From the NCBI GenBank assembly GCA_002314435.1, contig DCFV01000074.1:443-26846 (forward strand): DNA of 26,404 nt, given 5' to 3'. Positions 23,732 through 26,404 of the stretch are shown here, piece after piece (position 1 is the first letter of the stretch; each line of letters starts with the position of its first letter). A program made the position numbers and the translations under genes. A model generated the notes under the pieces. That model searched no databases. It had not been told where the DNA came from and saw nothing but the letters and a program-made list of their open reading frames with translations. The stretch is from Acidobacteriaceae bacterium UBA1795 (GTDB taxonomy: Bacteria > Acidobacteriota > Terriglobia > Terriglobales > Acidobacteriaceae).

Positions 23732-26158
23732 TTGATCCGACGCGACTTTTTGAAGACCGCAGGTGCGGCCATTGCCACCACGGCGCTGCCTGCCACGCAT
23801 GTATTGGCTGCCGAATCCATGGCAGCCGGCCGGGCAATTCTGCCCATCAACCGCAACTGGCGCTATCGCGCCGCCAAGGTCGAGGGCGCAGAATCGCTTT
23901 CCTTCGACGACGCGCAGTTCGAGCGCGTGGCGGTTCCCCACACCAATATCGTTCTTCCCTGGCATAACTTCGACGACAAGGACTACGAGCTAATCAGCAC
24001 CTACCGCAGGCGCTTCACTCTTCCGGCCGAAGCCGCGGGCAAGCGTGTCTTTGTGGACTTCGAAGGCGTAATGACCGCCACCACCGTGTGGATCAACGGT
24101 GTGCGGCTGGGTGAGTACAAGGGCGGCTTCACACCGTTTTCGTTCGAGCTTACAGCGCATATTCGGCCCGGCTCTGAAAACGTTTTACTCTTACAGGTCG
24201 ACTCTACCGAGCGCAGTGACATTCCGCCCTTCGGCTACGAGATCGACTACATGACCTTCGGCGGGCTTTATCGCGAAGTTTCACTCCGCATCGTTCCGCA
24301 GGTCTTCCTCGACAACCTTTTTGCCGAGCCGAAAAACGTGCTCAGCAGCAGCCCTTCGCTCGACGTCCATTGCTTCCTCGCCGGCGATCTGGCGGCAGCC
24401 GGAGTGCTTTCGCTTGAGGCCGAGCTGCGTGACGGAAATCGTGTCGTAGCCAAAGCCACGCGCGTCATTGAGCGCGCAGCCGCAAAAGCCGCTGTCGCCG
24501 GTGATCCCGCCGCATCGCTCGATCCGTATACAGATGCGGCCGTCTACAACTCAACCGAGACCACCAGCGATCCCGCGCGCTTCACCGTGTCACTGCCGAA
24601 TCTAAGCGGCATTGAGCTCTGGAGCCTGGATCAGCCGCGCCTTTACACCGTGCACGTGCAGTTGCTCGCCGGCAGCCGTGTGCTCGATGATGACACCCGC
24701 CGCATCGGCTTCCGCGACGCCACGTTCACCGATCACGGCTTCTCGCTCAACGGCAAAATCATCAAGCTGCGCGGCCTCGACCGGCACCAGACCTTCCCCT
24801 TCGTAGGCCAGGCCATGCCTGCGCGCGCGCAGCGCAAAGACGCTGACATCTTGCGCCGCCAGCTGCACTGCAACATCGTGCGCACCTCGCACTATCCGCA
24901 GTCGCGCCACTTCCTCGACCGCTGCGATGAGATAGGTTTGCTGGTGCTCGAGGAAATTCCTGGCTGGCAGCACATCGGCGACGACAAGTGGAAGCAGGTT
25001 GCCATCGACAACGTGGGTCGCATGATCCGCCGCGACTGGAACCATGCATCCATCATCCTGTGGGGCGTGCGCATCAACGAGTCGCTCGACGATCACAACT
25101 TCTACGTGAGCACCAACAAATTCGCGCATGCGCTCGACACCTCGCGGCAGACCGGCGGTATCCGCTACTTCCAGGAGTCGGAGTTCCTCGAAGATGTCTT
25201 CACCATGAACGACTTCGGCTTTCCGCTCAAGCCACCCTGCCATCCGCGCTATCTCAACACGGAGTTCGTCGGACACACATTCCCCACCAAGACCACCGAC
25301 GATAACGAGCGGCAGCGCGAGCACACCCTGCGTCACGCGCGCATCCACAATCAGCTCGCGTCCAATCCGCAGTACGCCGGCGGCATCGGCTGGTGTGCAT
25401 TCGACTACAACACACACGCCAATTTCGGCTCCGGCGACCGCATCTGCTACCACGGCGTGACAGACATCTTCCGCGAGCCCAAGCCGGCCGCCTTCTTCTA
25501 CAAGTCGCAGTGCGACCCTGCAGAAGAAGTCGTGCTCGAGCCTGCCTTCCACTGGGCGCGCGGCGATGAGTCGATCGGCTTTACTAAGGCCGTCTTCTGC
25601 TCAAACTGCGAGCACCTCAAGATCTACGCGCGCCAGACCGGCGTGGAAGATGCTCCATGGATTCCGCTAGTGGAACTGGACCCGGACCGCTCTGAGTTCG
25701 ATCATCTGAAGTATCCGCCCTTCGTGCTCGAGCTTGAGAAGCTCGACCTCAGCAAGTTCCATCCCGCCTGGGGCGACCTCCGCATCGAGGGTTATATCGG
25801 TGGCAAACTCGCCATCACGCGTTCGATCTCTGGCGCGGGTGTCGATCGCAAATTCCACCTTCTGCCCGACGACCACGAACTGGTCGCGGACGGCGGCGAC
25901 TCCACACGTGTAGTCGTGCGCGTAACCGACGAGTTCGGCGCGGTGCAGACCTACGCCAACGACCCGATCGCCTTCACATTGGAGGGGCCGGGCACGCTGA
26001 TCGGTGACAACCCGTTCGCGCTGGCGGGTGGCACCGGAGCCGTTTGGGTGCGCGCCACTGAGCAACCGGGAACGATTCGACTGACCGCGAAGCATCCCCG
26101 CCTGGGCAAGCAGACCGTGGAATTTACCGTAGCCGCAACGACCGCCGAACGCGCATAA
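23732..26158 (+). CDS. Tat-exported GH2 glycosidase (beta-galactosidase-like)
   Basis: 808 residues from TTG 23732. The N-terminus is a textbook Tat signal: IRRDFLKTAGAAIATTALP, cleavage near VLAAES. GH2 domains follow: sugar-binding (FVDFEGVMTATTVWINGVRL, 107-126), Ig-like, TIM barrel (KLRGLDRHQTFPFVGQAMPA; CNIVRTSHYPQSRHFLDRCD), acid/base Glu450 in LWGVRINES, nucleophile Glu511 in YLNTEFVGH, and C-terminal Ig-like domains including DDHELVADGGDSTRVVVRVT. Substrate could be a beta-galactoside, glucuronide or other; sequence alone does not decide. The only other in-frame starts (TTG 23525, GTG 23573) lie inside receptor 2 and give no signal peptide at the end, so I prefer the rare TTG, though its ribosome site (GGGAAG) is 11 bases away. 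Probably co-expressed with receptor 2. Confidence 0.88.
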   Translation: MIRRDFLKTAGAAIATTALPATHVLAAESMAAGRAILPINRNWRYRAAKVEGAESLSFDDAQFERVAVPHTNIVLPWHNFDDKDYELISTYRRRFTLPAEAAGKRVFVDFEGVMTATTVWINGVRLGEYKGGFTPFSFELTAHIRPGSENVLLLQVDSTERSDIPPFGYEIDYMTFGGLYREVSLRIVPQVFLDNLFAEPKNVLSSSPSLDVHCFLAGDLAAAGVLSLEAELRDGNRVVAKATRVIERAAAKAAVAGDPAASLDPYTDAAVYNSTETTSDPARFTVSLPNLSGIELWSLDQPRLYTVHVQLLAGSRVLDDDTRRIGFRDATFTDHGFSLNGKIIKLRGLDRHQTFPFVGQAMPARAQRKDADILRRQLHCNIVRTSHYPQSRHFLDRCDEIGLLVLEEIPGWQHIGDDKWKQVAIDNVGRMIRRDWNHASIILWGVRINESLDDHNFYVSTNKFAHALDTSRQTGGIRYFQESEFLEDVFTMNDFGFPLKPPCHPRYLNTEFVGHTFPTKTTDDNERQREHTLRHARIHNQLASNPQYAGGIGWCAFDYNTHANFGSGDRICYHGVTDIFREPKPAAFFYKSQCDPAEEVVLEPAFHWARGDESIGFTKAVFCSNCEHLKIYARQTGVEDAPWIPLVELDPDRSEFDHLKYPPFVLELEKLDLSKFHPAWGDLRIEGYIGGKLAITRSISGAGVDRKFHLLPDDHELVADGGDSTRVVVRVTDEFGAVQTYANDPIAFTLEGPGTLIGDNPFALAGGTGAVWVRATEQPGTIRLTAKHPRLGKQTVEFTVAATTAERA

Positions 26159-26162
26159 AAGG

Positions 26163-26198
26163 GCAGGGCAGCGGCCCGATTGCCGGCCGCTGCCCTGC
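26163..26198. terminator. Hairpin after the Tat-GH2 gene
   Basis: Perfect 14-bp stem GCAGGGCAGCGGCC (26163-26176) / GGCCGCTGCCCTGC (26185-26198) with an 8-base loop, starting 4 bases after the stop codon. No T-run follows on the plus strand; a TTTT follows on the minus strand, so it may also stop antisense transcription. Confidence 0.6.
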
Positions 26199-26217
26199 TC
26201 CGGCGCAATCGCGCAAC

Positions 26218-26226
26218 TGATACAAT
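26218..26226 (+). promoter_or_regulatory. Extended -10 promoter of tRNA-Leu
   Basis: TGATACAAT: extended TGn followed by TACAAT (5/6 of -10). Implied start about 26233, some 30 bases before the mature tRNA. No clear -35. Confidence 0.5.
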
Positions 26227-26262
26227 TCAATAGGTGCCGCACGCAGGCGCTTCCGACCGGAA

Positions 26263-26349
26263 GCCGGGATGGCGGAACTGGCAGACGCAGCGGACTCAAA
26301 ATCCGCCGGGCGCAAGCTCATGGGGGTTCGATTCCCCCCTTCGGCACCA
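26263..26349 (+). tRNA. tRNA-Leu (anticodon CAA)
   Basis: 87 bases including an encoded CCA. Cloverleaf: acceptor GCCGGGA / CTTCGGC, D-arm GCGGAACTGGCAGACGC, anticodon stem GCGGA/TCCGC enclosing loop CTCAAAA (anticodon CAA, reading UUG), class II variable arm GGGC-GCAA-GCTC, T-arm GGGGG-TTCGATT-CCCCC, discriminator A. The long variable arm and discriminator A fit leucine. The acceptor has two G-U pairs and a formal A7-C66 mismatch. Confidence 0.95.
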
Positions 26350-26375
26350 AACGAATCCAACTTAGAATCGAAGGA

Positions 26376-26397
26376 GCAGGCAAACTGCTTTGCCTGC
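26376..26397. repeat. Hairpin downstream of tRNA-Leu
   Basis: GCAGGCAAA-CTGC-TTTGCCTGC, a perfect 9-bp stem with a 4-base loop, starting 27 bases after the tRNA. Could be its terminator, but the window ends 7 bases later with no T-run seen. Confidence 0.5.
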
Positions 26398-26404
26398 GTG
26401 GGGA

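Noticed and set aside
22351..25552. Long minus-strand open frames opposite receptor 2 (22351-23343) and the Tat-GH2 gene (24602-25552)
   Set aside because: Val/Gly/Ala/Glu-rich mirror translations with no motif; the plus-strand genes are certain.

Overview
The window looks like chromosome from an acidobacterium (Acidobacteriota, probably class Terriglobia). This is inferred from the GC-rich sequence, from two very large TonB-dependent receptors of the Oar type (carboxypeptidase-regulatory-like domain at the N-terminus, plug, long barrel ending in an aromatic residue), and from the mixture of Tat-exported glycosidases and sugar regulators. Genus and species cannot be told from the sequence alone. 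No phage, insertion sequence, CRISPR array or rRNA was seen.

Layout. (1) Positions 1-704, minus: the first 234 codons of purL. (2) 777-3854, minus: a probable three-gene operon of ridA, a GntP-family permease and a Tat-exported seven-bladed lactonase, suggesting lactone-to-gluconate (or related acid) scavenging. (3) 4114-5277, plus: a secreted TPR protein, followed by a strong hairpin terminator. (4) 5380-8838, minus: Oar-type receptor 1, behind a 604-base non-coding stretch carrying inverted repeats. (5) 9443-10228, minus: a DeoR-family repressor, divergent from 10405-11529, plus: a SIS protein equal to the isomerase half of GlmS. (6) 11626-18497, minus: a four-gene operon of GH2 exo-glucosaminidase-like enzyme, APC permease, PfkB kinase (ATGA overlap with the permease) and an MFS sugar porter with an unusual 120-residue insertion. 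A 21-bp-stem terminator separates its end from the SIS gene. (7) 18639-19730, minus: a LacI-family regulator. (8) 19954-26158, plus: Oar-type receptor 2 and a Tat-exported GH2 enzyme. (9) 26263-26349, plus: tRNA-Leu(CAA).

The central claim is that genes 5 to 8 form one amino-sugar system. The GH2 enzyme carries the Asp acid/base signature of exo-beta-D-glucosaminidases (CsxA type). The SIS protein keeps the sugar-phosphate isomerase residues of GlmS, as do the SIS-type glucosamine-6-phosphate deaminases (NagB-II, archaeal GlmD). A kinase and two importers lie between them. This gives a possible chitosan-oligomer route: outer-membrane receptor, periplasmic exo-glucosaminidase, importer, kinase, deaminase, fructose-6-phosphate. 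A fructosamine (Frl-like) route is the main alternative.

The regulation can be partly read. Good sigma-70-like promoters precede both the GH2 operon (18614-18642) and receptor 2 (19869-19897). Each is followed at the predicted transcription start by a LacI-type operator with a central CG and the half-site GTTTGAA. A different palindrome, TTGTGGCACAA, lies at the predicted start of deoR and again upstream of lacI, hinting at cross-regulation.
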